Shown here: positions 34,749 to 44,555 of the stretch, piece by piece
How the letters are laid out: each line of letters opens with the position of its first letter
Numbering within the stretch: the first letter of the stretch is position 1
Source of the DNA: Parapedobacter soli
Lineage (GTDB): Bacteria; Bacteroidota; Bacteroidia; Sphingobacteriales; Sphingobacteriaceae
Assembly (NCBI RefSeq): GCF_025460835.1
Contig: NZ_JAMXAY010000006.1
Coordinates: 1-64,000 of the forward strand
Direction: 5' to 3'
DNA: 64,000 bases
Made by a program: the position numbers and the translations under genes
Notes under the pieces: generated by a model
Told to the model about the DNA's origin: nothing
Databases searched by the model: none
What the model saw: only the letters and a program-made list of their open reading frames with translations

Positions 34749-37700
34749 TTATATGTTTATGTTAATGCCAAAATTGATGACACGCTGTATGGGGTAATTG
34801 AGTGCATTCCCTCCCATTTCGACATCCCACAATTTAAACGTAGAAAACGTAAGCAGGTTCAGGCCGCTGCAATAAACCCGGGTCTTCCATGGAATAAGCC
34901 GCTCGGGGATGGTATAACCCAGTTCAGCCGACTTTAGCCGCAAGAACCCACCATTTCTCAAAAACCAAGTATTTAGCTGACCGTTATTACTCCCTACCAG
35001 ATTGGTAGTGGCTGCTAGACGGGGCCAGGTGGCGTATAAATTCCGGTTGTCTTCAGACCAGTGGTCGTCTGCTATGAATTGTGAAAGTGCTGTATTGCCT
35101 CTCGCACCCTCGATGGTTTCTTCCTTAAAGGGAGACATGGCATTGTAATCAATCCAAAAACTCGACCGTGCCGATCCTTGGAAGAAAAAAGAGACGTCAA
35201 AGTTCCGATATCCAAACGAACCCCCAAACCCATATATAATTTCGGGGGTAGTCGGAAACCCGATAAAGGTCTGGTCATAAAAATTAATGACACCATCCTT
35301 ATTCAAATCCACGTATTTGATATCCCCGCCTTTTACCGGCAGGCCGGGAAACATCTGTGTGGGTGAATTCCGCACTTCCAGATCATCGACAAAAAGCCGT
35401 TCAGCTACGTATCCCAACTGCATACCAATGGGTTGACCTTTATGGGAGAGCCAGGGCGCATCGGGATAGTTTGGTTCCTCATAATTCAGGTATTTACTCG
35501 TGGAGTAGGTTAGGTTAGCCCGCACAGTTGCCCAAAACCGGTCATTCGCCACGAAATTATAATCGGTCGATAAGTCAAAACCCTTGTTGGAGGCTATACC
35601 TACGTTCGATTTGGGCGTATATGTCAGCCCCATCGTCGTCGGAATATCCGCTCGCGGCATCAAAATATCTGTCCGCTTTTGATGGTAAAGGTCTAGCCTT
35701 ATATCAATATTATGGAACAATCCGATTTCAATCCCCGCATCGGATTTGTAAGCCTTTTCCCAGGTGATCTCATCATTGCTATATCTGTTGATGCGGGTGG
35801 TAGGGGTACTTTCAATAAAGTTTGTTCCGAACCGGCCGGCCGAGCTTCCGTTCAGGCTTACATCCGATAGATAGAAAAAGCGTTCGGTCTCATCTCCAAT
35901 TCGATCATTCCCCACGATTCCATAAGAACCTCTCAACATGAGTTTGGTCACAACATTACTGATTTTGGATTTCTCCCAGAATTTCTCGTTCGAGACATTC
36001 CAACCTATGCCCGCCGATGGGAAGAAGCCGTATCTGTGCCTATTGCTGAATCGCTCCGATCCGTTGTAGCCAAAGCTCAGGTTCAGGTTGTATCGTTCTG
36101 CAAAGCCGTAGGTAAACCGACCCGCGAGGCCTACGTTTCGGAAAGGAAGTGATGACTGAAAGTCTGTTGCAGAGCCCGACAATTCCTCTTTCTGGGTATA
36201 GACCAAAACGCCACCCAATGCATGTTTACTGTTAAGGACTCTGTTGTAATTGAGGGCGCCTTCCATATACACCAGGTTTCTTGCGTCTGTCCAAGTTCCT
36301 TCCAGATCCAGTGTTTGGCGACCAGACGCGGGATTTATTTCCCGTAACGAGTATTGGTCAAGCTGCCGGTTATAAAGATTGACTTCGTAATATAAAGGGT
36401 TGTAAGAACGGGTTATTGAGAAATCAGATTTTGTAGACGAATTTATCAAAAATCTAAAATCCAAACCCGGTGTCACGACATCTAATTTCTGTGTTAATTC
36501 CAAAATCGCAAGAACGGTGGATGAGCGGCTGTCGCGGTATCCCCTAAGTAAGTCAGCATAGGGATTGTAATACTGCGGTGCATCATTGCCTACGTTTCCA
36601 AATAATATATGGTTTGCCGAAGAAAACGCTACATCTGGTTCGTAAATCGCAGGAAATAACGCACCATTCGCGTTTAAGCTGCTCTTGTAAACGTCATCGC
36701 CCGACGGTATCGGGCCTCGGTAGTTATCAAACTGTGCGCTGACCTTTATCTTAGCTAAGGTAGTGGGAGTCAAGTTTACGTTTATGTTCGAACGGATGCC
36801 GTATTTTTTTAAACTTATATTATTGTCAAACCCGTTACTCTTAGGGACGTTGAGAATTCCTTGATCGTTGGTCATGGTTCCCGCAATATAATAAGTGGCT
36901 ATCTTACCCCCGCCGGATAAATTGATACTGGTTCGATCGTTCAAAGCTTGGTCCTTGGTCATCAACTTCAGCCAATTTACGGAAGGGTAAACATAAGGGT
37001 TGGCACCGCTTCTGGTCTTATCTATTTTTTCCAAGGTGTAAGGGCGGTGCATTAAAGGATCTCTCGTCGCTACTGCTTCGTTATTCAATTCCATGAAAGT
37101 AACCGGATCGGACATTTCAAATTTTCGTGTAGGTGATGAAACAGACCTTTCATGCCGCACGTTTATGTTCAATTTGCTTTCTCGCCCTTCCTTGGTCGTG
37201 ACAAGGACGATCCCATTCGCCGCCTTGGCACCATACAACGCCGTTGCCGTTGCATCTTTTAGAATAGAGAAACTGGCAATGTCGTCCGGGTTCAGATTGG
37301 CTAGGTCACGCGAAGTCAGTTCCACGTTGTCTATTAGAATAAGCGGGTCGGGGACACCTGACCCGAAAGTGGTAATTCCTCGGATGAAAAAGCGGGCGTT
37401 ATCGTCTCCCGGTGCACCACTTTGTTGATAAGATATCAGGCCTGCCAGTCTCCCGGCAAGGGTCGTGGTTAGGTTGCTCGACGGGATGCGAAGTTCCTCG
37501 GGCCGAATTGTGGTTATGGCGGAGACAATACTTCCTTTTTTCTGTTTCCCGAACGCCACCACGGTGACCTCGTCAACTTGTTGGGAGGTAGCTAACAGCG
37601 TCACGTCCAAGACCAACTTATCTCCCACGGCCAGCTCTTGGCTCTCATATCCCATCATAGAGAATACCAAGACCGCGCCGTCAGGTACGGACAAGGAATA

Positions 37701-37925
37701 CCTACCTTCCTGATTGGTACTTGTTCCGCTGATAGTCTGATCTTTAACCGCTACGGTGGCACCTGCAAGCGGCTCGCCGGCCACATTGGTAACGCTGCCA
37801 TTGATAACACGGTCCTGGGATGGGGTGTCTTCTGCCAAAAGTGGTTGGCCTAAGCACACCAACAACAGGCCCCAGATGATAGATCCGAGACCTGACAAAC
37901 AATTTTTAGGCTTCATTCTTTTCAT
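34749..37925 (-). CDS. SusC/RagA-family TonB-linked outer-membrane transporter
   Basis: 1058 residues: signal peptide (GLLLVCLGQPLLAED), a carboxypeptidase-regulatory-like domain (NGSVTNVAGEPLAGATVAVK), plug domain with FFIRGITTFGSGVPDPLILI and ILKDATATALYGAKAANGIV, then a beta-barrel ending GGNALNYPIQRVINFGININ. It imports oligosaccharides released at the surface using TonB energy. The order SusC-SusD-lipoprotein-lipoprotein-GH29-GH36-like on one strand marks a polysaccharide utilisation operon. Confidence 0.96.
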   Translation of the reverse strand: MKRMKPKNCLSGLGSIIWGLLLVCLGQPLLAEDTPSQDRVINGSVTNVAGEPLAGATVAVKDQTISGTSTNQEGRYSLSVPDGAVLVFSMMGYESQELAVGDKLVLDVTLLATSQQVDEVTVVAFGKQKKGSIVSAITTIRPEELRIPSSNLTTTLAGRLAGLISYQQSGAPGDDNARFFIRGITTFGSGVPDPLILIDNVELTSRDLANLNPDDIASFSILKDATATALYGAKAANGIVLVTTKEGRESKLNINVRHERSVSSPTRKFEMSDPVTFMELNNEAVATRDPLMHRPYTLEKIDKTRSGANPYVYPSVNWLKLMTKDQALNDRTSINLSGGGKIATYYIAGTMTNDQGILNVPKSNGFDNNISLKKYGIRSNINVNLTPTTLAKIKVSAQFDNYRGPIPSGDDVYKSSLNANGALFPAIYEPDVAFSSANHILFGNVGNDAPQYYNPYADLLRGYRDSRSSTVLAILELTQKLDVVTPGLDFRFLINSSTKSDFSITRSYNPLYYEVNLYNRQLDQYSLREINPASGRQTLDLEGTWTDARNLVYMEGALNYNRVLNSKHALGGVLVYTQKEELSGSATDFQSSLPFRNVGLAGRFTYGFAERYNLNLSFGYNGSERFSNRHRYGFFPSAGIGWNVSNEKFWEKSKISNVVTKLMLRGSYGIVGNDRIGDETERFFYLSDVSLNGSSAGRFGTNFIESTPTTRINRYSNDEITWEKAYKSDAGIEIGLFHNIDIRLDLYHQKRTDILMPRADIPTTMGLTYTPKSNVGIASNKGFDLSTDYNFVANDRFWATVRANLTYSTSKYLNYEEPNYPDAPWLSHKGQPIGMQLGYVAERLFVDDLEVRNSPTQMFPGLPVKGGDIKYVDLNKDGVINFYDQTFIGFPTTPEIIYGFGGSFGYRNFDVSFFFQGSARSSFWIDYNAMSPFKEETIEGARGNTALSQFIADDHWSEDNRNLYATWPRLAATTNLVGSNNGQLNTWFLRNGGFLRLKSAELGYTIPERLIPWKTRVYCSGLNLLTFSTFKLWDVEMGGNALNYPIQRVINFGININI

Positions 37926-37997
37926 GTATAAGGAGTTAATTAATTAGTTATATAATCGATCAATTCACGCAATTGATAGTAATCATCAGTATTCGGA

Positions 37998-40562
37998 TTA
38001 CCTCCGTCTACGTCTTTCGGTCTTCATACGATCCGGAAACCCGTCGTCCCAGCCACTAAGTTTTCCAAGCATCCGGTTACCCAATATTTTTGGAAATTCG
38101 TTCGGACTACTATCGAAAACGGCGTGGACGTTGATCGGCTTGTTACGCGCGAGACAAACGATATATTCCGCATCCGTGTTGGTTTTAAAGGAAATGATAT
38201 CATCCGAAGCCGACGTGGTTACCTTCGTTGTACCTCGGTCCGTAATTTTATACACGGATACAGGCTGACGCGGCCAGGGGTTTTGCAGTTTGCACGTATT
38301 ACCCAATATGCTTTTGACGCCAACTTGTAGGGTTGTCCCGCCTTCCATTCTCGCAGACACCAAAAAACCGTTCCGTGCTAAAAGCGTAAACGCCAGCGTT
38401 GAATCCTGCCAGCTGCTGGGTATGGCGGGGAACACCCTGATTTTACCCTCGTTGCTTTGAAGCATCATTTCATTGATTGTCGTCGCATAGTTGCTTATCG
38501 CTTCCATGCCTCCTTGGAAAAACGCAGCTGATCGGATTTTATGCCCATTGATCAAATCGTGTACGGATTGCAGGTCGTAGATATTGTCTGGGTAGCCTGT
38601 GACGTTGCTGAATAGCCCTTGTGGATATATTTGATTCGTTTTCACGCCATTAATCAAATAAGACAACGCCTTATCTCCCAACCCCATGCGCGCGGCGATG
38701 ATCGAAACGGGATGATGCGCGTTCGCATCATCGCGGCAGTTGACAAAATGCTCGACGGCTTTACCCAAACGTTCCTCGCGTTGGTCAATACCGATAAGCC
38801 CCCCGGGAAAGGCGATGGCCCCACCGATTGCCCAATGATAAGGGGTATGCGTCTCATCGCCAAGGTATTCTCCGGCCGGTGAAATCATTTCACCGCATCC
38901 GGGCATGTCGACAAACTTCCGTTCCCAGAGGTGGTCCAGTACAAAACGCCATTTTTTCACCTTATCCTTGTCCTTTCCCAACAGGCCCGCCGCGGTGATA
39001 CAGTTCCTTAGCAACGCTTCTAGGGCATTTCGGTCACTCTCACTGTTTTTGATTACCCCGACGGATTCCGACTCGTAAAGCGTGGAATGTAAAAAGTACG
39101 TTTCGGCCTGCTCGTCCCATTCGAGTTTGTCTAAGTAGAAGTTCAACGCTTTTTCCATGAACACATAAGCCGTATCTCGTAGGAAGCGTTTGTCGCCCGT
39201 AAACGCATAATAGTCCCAAAACAACGCGGCGACCTGCGCGGCGGGTGACAAATTCTGCGCCATGGGACCCCATGATGCACTCACCTGCCGGCCATCAAAA
39301 TCATGTGCTTCCGTAATCCAAATAGCATCGCTGGTTGCCCCCTTCCTTTTAGCTGCCTGTTGGGCATAGGGGATCATCTTAAAATAGGTGTCCAGATAAG
39401 GACGCATCAGGTACGTGTCATTTTGCGCGGCAATGCCCCAGTATTGCTGTTGCGTATTCCAGTGGTGAGGGGTGACCCAATTAAGCACATCCCGGTTCCA
39501 ACGCCAGAGGCCGCCATTGAACGCTATCGGGTATTGTCCCTGTGATCCCGCAGCCATCAGATACCGTCTCATGTAATAGATGTTTTCCAGATAGTCGTGG
39601 CCTATCTTCACAAAGGAGTTCGACCAAAATCGCTGGTACCAATCATCTTTTTCCTGTTTGGCCTTTGCAAGGGTTTGCTCTTCCACTTCATCAAGCAAGG
39701 CAATAGCTGCCTGTTCAGGCGTTTCGCTCTCTTTACCGGTTACCACGCTAATCAAAAGGGTCGTTTTCGTAGCATCCGTACGTAGCTCGCCACGGCGTGC
39801 GTTCATCACAGATAACGTGCTTCCAGGCTCTAGCACCCGGCAAACTACAGCGAAATCCAGTCCGTCGCTTTTTTCGACAAGTACCATATCTCGGCCTGAA
39901 ACTTTTACCGCAGCCTGTCCCATGCTGGCGGCAGGGTCTTTCGGGAACGCTCCGCCATACCAGCCCGCGAATGCCCGGCTGCCTATCCGCTCCAGGGTAA
40001 TGGTCGAGGTAACATCACCGGGCATAACCGTTTTGTTCAGTCGGTTGTCAAATGTTATCACCCAGACATTTTTTCCCTGTACAATCCAAGACTCCACACG
40101 CGAGTTGGCAAACGGACTCTCGGCTTCGTAGTTTACCTGCCCCTTTGCCAAGGAAAGCCTGCCCGTGAACGATTTTAAATGGATCCAGTTATAGACGGGT
40201 ATCCCAAAATCAATCTTCACCCGTGCGGCATGCTTCAAAATGCTTTTGCCGTCTTCCTCTTCAACGGGTGCGGTCCAGAGGTCGTTCTTATTGATTTGCA
40301 GCTCCACTCCATAGTCGTGGTTCCAAATCATACCTCCGAGATCGCCATTCCCCAATGGAAAGCCTTCTGCTTCTAAATCGGTTGGCGATTTAAAGACAAT
40401 ATCATGCTTAGCTAAATACGATTCAGCGACTGAAAAAGGGGCTGATTTCAAGTGAGTTGCAGCGTATTGACTAAAAGCCGATTCGCTTCCTATGGACAGT
40501 GACAAAAATAACAGTACACATAGGCATTTGGGTGTATGTTGGAAAAGGTAATTCGACATCAT
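37998..40562 (-). CDS. GH95-like glycoside hydrolase (putative alpha-L-fucosidase)
   Basis: 854 residues with signal peptide (CVLLFLSLSIGSESAFSQ). The N-terminal beta-sandwich contains GFPLGNGDLGGMIWNHDYGV, the N-terminal motif of GH95/DUF5703 enzymes. A central six-hairpin helical barrel (YPIAFNGGLWRWNRDVLNWV, NTQQQYWGIAAQND, YHWAIGGAIAFPGGLIG) and a C-terminal beta domain follow. GH95 enzymes invert alpha-1,2-fucosyl or galactosyl links; family assignment here is by pattern only. It is the first gene behind operator A and probably heads the susCD operon. The C-terminus is strikingly basic (TERRRRR). Confidence 0.75.
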   Translation of the reverse strand: MMSNYLFQHTPKCLCVLLFLSLSIGSESAFSQYAATHLKSAPFSVAESYLAKHDIVFKSPTDLEAEGFPLGNGDLGGMIWNHDYGVELQINKNDLWTAPVEEEDGKSILKHAARVKIDFGIPVYNWIHLKSFTGRLSLAKGQVNYEAESPFANSRVESWIVQGKNVWVITFDNRLNKTVMPGDVTSTITLERIGSRAFAGWYGGAFPKDPAASMGQAAVKVSGRDMVLVEKSDGLDFAVVCRVLEPGSTLSVMNARRGELRTDATKTTLLISVVTGKESETPEQAAIALLDEVEEQTLAKAKQEKDDWYQRFWSNSFVKIGHDYLENIYYMRRYLMAAGSQGQYPIAFNGGLWRWNRDVLNWVTPHHWNTQQQYWGIAAQNDTYLMRPYLDTYFKMIPYAQQAAKRKGATSDAIWITEAHDFDGRQVSASWGPMAQNLSPAAQVAALFWDYYAFTGDKRFLRDTAYVFMEKALNFYLDKLEWDEQAETYFLHSTLYESESVGVIKNSESDRNALEALLRNCITAAGLLGKDKDKVKKWRFVLDHLWERKFVDMPGCGEMISPAGEYLGDETHTPYHWAIGGAIAFPGGLIGIDQREERLGKAVEHFVNCRDDANAHHPVSIIAARMGLGDKALSYLINGVKTNQIYPQGLFSNVTGYPDNIYDLQSVHDLINGHKIRSAAFFQGGMEAISNYATTINEMMLQSNEGKIRVFPAIPSSWQDSTLAFTLLARNGFLVSARMEGGTTLQVGVKSILGNTCKLQNPWPRQPVSVYKITDRGTTKVTTSASDDIISFKTNTDAEYIVCLARNKPINVHAVFDSSPNEFPKILGNRMLGKLSGWDDGFPDRMKTERRRRR

Positions 40563-40665
40563 ATTTAATCTTTTTAACTATACAGGTACAGCGAATTATA
40601 TAATCGGCATTATCGTAAACAATGAAGTGTCTGGCTTCTGACACCGGTTTCTTCCATTAACATAA

Positions 40666-40732
40666 CAAAAGTATACTTCAAACCGTCAGCACACCATAGA
40701 TTATCTGCCTGATTGGATAGATTATTCGATTA
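40666..40732 (-). promoter_or_regulatory. Operator-promoter A (GH95-susCD operon)
   Basis: On the minus strand, two direct repeats ATAATCTAT start exactly 21 nt apart (distal inside CGAATAATCTATCCA, proximal inside GGCAGATAATCTATGG). They lie upstream of TACTTTTG (40666-40673), a TAnnTTTG box 47 nt from the distal repeat. The site shares nearly all of this with site B and the repeats with site C. It directly abuts the stop codon of the GH16 gene. The leader holds aattatataatcggcattat (40594-40613), also present in leader B. Confidence 0.7.
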
Positions 40733-40734
40733 TT

Positions 40735-41559
40735 TCACCGTTCATCGGACCGCTGATTAAATGGAACGATCCGAACCCAATCGATCAACATATATTCGGT
40801 GTCGAAGTCGGCCTGGGCGATCCATGTGGGAAACCATATTCCCAACCAGAACGATGAGGCATGGGTAGGGATATGCTCGTAGGAGCGATGCATGAGCTTA
40901 TTGTCGTAATACCATTCAATGCTAGCAGGCTGGTCTTCATCGCCGGTATACCAGTCGAACCGATATAGGTGGTATTCGCCATCATTTTGGTAACCGAAAA
41001 ACTTATCGACAGTAACCCGCTGGTGATCATGCACGCCGCGCCAGTTTGACATCAGCCCCCAGGTAATATCGGAGTCAGCCCCTTTGAACGGATGTTGGTT
41101 ACGACCGGGAAATTCAAAATCAATTTCGTGGTTATAATCGTCATTCTCATAATAGTAAGTCCAGAATGCCGATAGGGCTCCGGGATGGGGACATATCTTG
41201 GCCCGAACCTCAAAACTACCTGAGGCATATTTTTCCTTTGTATAAAGGGCACCTCCCACCCGGGTATCGCTACCATGCCCCTCCAGCGGGCCTTTATAAT
41301 GCTCACCCAATGCGCGGATCACCAGGTTGCCGTCGCGGATGAATACGTTTTCCCTGATGACACCACCGTGCGTGACTTTTCCGGTCGGCTCGCCCCATTT
41401 CTGGTGTGCCACCGACCACCGTGAGGTGTCCAGCTGCTCTCGGTCAAAGTCATCGAAAAAGACCTGTGCATGGGTTGCATGGTTAAAACTTAATATGCTG
41501 CCTAAAAGGCACAGTACCGCACGATATACGTTCATCATCGTCCTGTAATTTTGTATCAT
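40735..41559 (-). CDS. GH16-family glycan endo-hydrolase
   Basis: 274 residues with a signal peptide (LCLLGSILSFNHATHAQ). The catalytic motif HEIDFEFPG fits the GH16 pattern E-I-D-x-E, and the surrounding TYYYENDDYNHEIDFEF is typical. GH16 enzymes cut beta-1,3/1,4 glucans or galactans such as agar, carrageenan and porphyran; the subfamily cannot be read by eye. It lies 70 bp downstream of the PA14 phosphoesterase gene in operon B. Confidence 0.88.
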   Translation of the reverse strand: MIQNYRTMMNVYRAVLCLLGSILSFNHATHAQVFFDDFDREQLDTSRWSVAHQKWGEPTGKVTHGGVIRENVFIRDGNLVIRALGEHYKGPLEGHGSDTRVGGALYTKEKYASGSFEVRAKICPHPGALSAFWTYYYENDDYNHEIDFEFPGRNQHPFKGADSDITWGLMSNWRGVHDHQRVTVDKFFGYQNDGEYHLYRFDWYTGDEDQPASIEWYYDNKLMHRSYEHIPTHASSFWLGIWFPTWIAQADFDTEYMLIDWVRIVPFNQRSDER

Positions 41560-41629
41560 TATTGTCCGATTAAAAGTCGGCGTTGCTAACGCCTCTGCAA
41601 TTATTCACTCCTAAGTACCTGTGGAAGAC

Positions 41630-43105
41630 TTAGTCATCCGCCGGTATAAAAAACAGGGGTTCTCGCAAGACCTGCTCGGGGATGGAGCCACTCGCGTAAC
41701 CCACTTCCAAGACTTCGCCCATATAATTATCAAAATAGGCCAGTTCAAACTCATGCAGCCCCGCGTCAAGGGCAATCTGCCCGTCCCTCCGGCGCGCACC
41801 GTGGGAGTTGTCGTTATCAACCACTACACGCCCGCCAATCGAGAGTTTGGACCCGTCGTCCGAATACGTATAAAAACGGTAAACGTCCCGCTTCGGGATG
41901 TTGATCAGCCCTTTGAACACCAACGCAAAGGAATCCCTTACGTCCGCAATGTCCAACGTAATACGCTGCGTCGTCCCCACGCGCACCAACGTGGCCTGGG
42001 CGGTATCGGCCAGCTGCCTCAACCGGCCACCCTCGTAATACCGATAATGCAACCCCGGTTTTGACGAAGTACGCGTCCGGGCGGGGAGGTAGTCCGTATG
42101 GCTCCCCGCCTCGGCAGTGCGTCCAGAAGGATAATAATAGACGTGCTCTACCCCTTCCGGCGTACGTATCCACGTGTCGAAATAGCGCTCACCTTCATGT
42201 AATACGATGATTCGTCCCCCCCGTTGCAAATCACCATAGGCATCGGCGCCGGTTGTCCGGCCGTAAGCCAACGCGATGTCGTAATGCGTTCCGATATAAT
42301 CGTTGTTGTGGTCATGTCCCACAAAGGCACCCATAACGTCGCCCATTTCGAGGAACGATGCGAACAGTCCCGAATTGATATCAGACGACGCAACATCTTC
42401 GTTAGCCGTGCCCACGATATCCGGCTGTCGCTGCACTTCTTCAAACTCTTTGATGGGAATATGGAAAAATGCCAACGCGGGCAGAAAGCTGCTTTTTTCG
42501 GGGTTTATATAGGCACGACTTTGCTCCCGACACCAGTTCACCTGGTCGAAATGCACCCAGTCGTAGCGTCCATATTTATGGGCTGGCGGCCGGTTGTGGC
42601 TGTCGAGGCAATACAGCAGCGCCTCCACTTCATCGCCTTCATAACCATGGATGGGCAACACGTAATTTCCGCTACCGCCGATGGGAGGACCGGCCTCACC
42701 AACGAAATAAGGGGTTCCCACCAGTAACTCCATTATTTCGGCCCCGGTCATACCGGCCTCATCATCGTGATTGCCCAATGTCAATGCCCAAGGCGTTTTT
42801 GCGTCAATGAAAATCTGCGCAATGGATTGCCACCCTTCGGTGCCGGGCTGCGCCGTGACCACATCGCCGGTCAACATGGCCAGATCCGGCTGCTCCGTTT
42901 GCAGGATGTGCTGTATCACCGCTTTCGTCTGGGCACTACGGGGAGATGTGGGATTCCAGTGCAGATCTGTAAACTGAGCGATCTTAAACAGCCCTCCGCT
43001 ATCGAACGCGAGCATGGGCGTTGCGGTTTGCTTGCCTTCAGGCCTGCTACAGCTGAATACCAGCGATATCAGCACCATCGGCAATAAAATAATCCATTTA
43101 TTCAT
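41630..43105 (-). CDS. Calcineurin-like phosphoesterase with C-terminal PA14-like domain, lipoprotein
   Basis: 491 residues, lipobox ISLVFSCSRPEG. The phosphoesterase half has IAQFTDLHWNPTSP, LAMLTGDVVTAQPG, LTLGNHDDEAG, ALAFFHIPIKEF and GAFVGHDHNNDYIG. From about residue 345 a PA14-like beta domain follows (GLHYRYYEGGRLRQLADTAQ, FYTYSDDGSKLSIGGRVVVD). PA14 domains commonly bind carbohydrate, so the protein may act on a phosphorylated or glycan-bound substrate at the surface. It is the first gene behind operator B. Confidence 0.85.
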   Translation of the reverse strand: MNKWIILLPMVLISLVFSCSRPEGKQTATPMLAFDSGGLFKIAQFTDLHWNPTSPRSAQTKAVIQHILQTEQPDLAMLTGDVVTAQPGTEGWQSIAQIFIDAKTPWALTLGNHDDEAGMTGAEIMELLVGTPYFVGEAGPPIGGSGNYVLPIHGYEGDEVEALLYCLDSHNRPPAHKYGRYDWVHFDQVNWCREQSRAYINPEKSSFLPALAFFHIPIKEFEEVQRQPDIVGTANEDVASSDINSGLFASFLEMGDVMGAFVGHDHNNDYIGTHYDIALAYGRTTGADAYGDLQRGGRIIVLHEGERYFDTWIRTPEGVEHVYYYPSGRTAEAGSHTDYLPARTRTSSKPGLHYRYYEGGRLRQLADTAQATLVRVGTTQRITLDIADVRDSFALVFKGLINIPKRDVYRFYTYSDDGSKLSIGGRVVVDNDNSHGARRRDGQIALDAGLHEFELAYFDNYMGEVLEVGYASGSIPEQVLREPLFFIPADD

Positions 43106-43280
43106 GGTTGTTACATATACTTACCCGTTCGTTGGACCTCCAACCAAAGGAGGCTGATCTTTTCTGATTATGCAGGTTTTGCAAATTATATAATCGGCAT
43201 TATTGTTAATTAAGTTTCTGACACTTTTTAGTGTGGCGTTCTTTGCTTTATGTGGCTAACTGATGCTTTCATCAACATAT

Positions 43281-43347
43281 CAAATGTACACTTCAATCCG
43301 TCAGCACACCATAGACTATCTGCCTAAATGGATAGATTATTCGATTA
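43281..43347 (-). promoter_or_regulatory. Operator-promoter B (phosphoesterase-GH16 operon)
   Basis: The minus strand has ATAATCTAT and ATAGTCTAT starting 21 nt apart, then TACATTTG (43281-43288) 47 nt from the distal repeat. The stretch between repeats and box (CTATGGTGTGCTGACGG) is identical to site A. The leader repeats aattatataatcggcattat at 43184-43203. Confidence 0.7.
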
Positions 43348-43371
43348 CAGTGAACTTAGCGAGCGGAATAG

Positions 43372-43387
43372 CCTCCGTTAATGGAGG
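43372..43387 (-). terminator. Hairpin after the GH29 gene
   Basis: CCTCC-GTTAAT-GGAGG immediately follows the stop codon of the 43393 gene on the minus strand. There is no T-run, so termination is uncertain; it may insulate operator B. Confidence 0.35.
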
Positions 43388-43392
43388 AAACG

Positions 43393-44457
43393 CTATCGGT
43401 TTTTAGCATCAATAGCAATGGCTTTTTTCAATGCCATCAAAAGGTCAATGTCACGTTGCCTGAGATTCCCCTTTCGATCGGGGGGTGCGTTCAAAATCAA
43501 TATGTTATCCTGTGCGGTCGCAATTTTATAGTCGCGGAGCAGCTCATCAACCTTCTTATACACCGTATCTTGTGTGTTATAAAACCATTTTGAACTGATG
43601 CAGATAGTGGATTCCCACGGCATGTAATAACTTTTGTTGTTATGGGTAAATATCTTGGGGTCGGGGTCTGCGGGTAAATAAGGATCGCCCAACCGAAAGT
43701 CACTTGGGAAATACCGAATTGGATAGCCTTCCCGCTGATCTGCCGGAAATACCGGGTGTTTCTCAGGGTTGTCTGGCAATCCTATACTCCAGTTTACGCC
43801 GATCTGACATCGAGGCTCTTTAGTCTTAATCGCTTCATAAATTTCAGCTAGCGGCCACCTTGTATTTTCTTTTACCCAGCCTCCATCAAACCAAAACTCC
43901 ACAATCTTCACCTTATTTCGCCTTGTAATAGCCATCAACTCATTAAGCTGGCCGATCATGTATCGGTTGTATGCTTTGTCTAGGGAGGCGTTGTCCGTGT
44001 CTGCATTTTCGTGACGATCCCATAGCGAGTAATAAAGCCCCAAGCCTATGCCGTATTTCTTGCATGCTTTGGCAACTGCATCGATTACATCGGTTGTGTT
44101 CCCCGAATTGGCAACATCATACGTGGTATATTGACTGTCCCACAGACAAAAACCATCATGATGTTTTGAAACTAAGATCACGTATTTCATTCCCGCATCT
44201 TTTGCAGTCTTAATCCACTGATCAGCATTAATTTGGGTCGGTCTGTAAGTTGCCGCCGACAGCGTGCCATCTGTCCACTCTTGATCATGGAAGGTATTGA
44301 TCCCGAAATGGATAAACATGCCGTATTTACGTTTAATTTGTTCCTTCTGGTACTTGCTAGGCACGAGAGAAGGAACCGGTGCTTTGACTCCTTTCTGGGC
44401 AACCACTACCAGGGGGATAGCAATTAATGCAACAAAACTTATCGCAATGGTTTTCAT
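43393..44457 (-). CDS. Alpha-L-fucosidase GH29, single domain
   Basis: 354 residues from ATG 44457 (MKTIAISFVALIAIPLVVVAQ), a clear signal peptide; the ATG at 44502 is rejected. GH29 motifs: YGMFIHFGINTFHDQEWTDG, LVSKHHDGFCLWDSQYTTYD and the putative nucleophile Asp in VEFWFDGGWV. The last part (LNAPPDRKGNLRQRDIDLL) is also typical. No discoidin domains, unlike the other GH29, so it may act in the periplasm. It is the last gene of operon C. Confidence 0.93.
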   Translation of the reverse strand: MKTIAISFVALIAIPLVVVAQKGVKAPVPSLVPSKYQKEQIKRKYGMFIHFGINTFHDQEWTDGTLSAATYRPTQINADQWIKTAKDAGMKYVILVSKHHDGFCLWDSQYTTYDVANSGNTTDVIDAVAKACKKYGIGLGLYYSLWDRHENADTDNASLDKAYNRYMIGQLNELMAITRRNKVKIVEFWFDGGWVKENTRWPLAEIYEAIKTKEPRCQIGVNWSIGLPDNPEKHPVFPADQREGYPIRYFPSDFRLGDPYLPADPDPKIFTHNNKSYYMPWESTICISSKWFYNTQDTVYKKVDELLRDYKIATAQDNILILNAPPDRKGNLRQRDIDLLMALKKAIAIDAKNR

Positions 44458-44555
44458 TGGAGCCCTCCGTCCTTTAATTATTGATGAAATTACCGTATAC
44501 ATAATCGCTGATGTTTTATTCCGACAGTTACCGTCTCGTTCACTAGCTAATGTAT

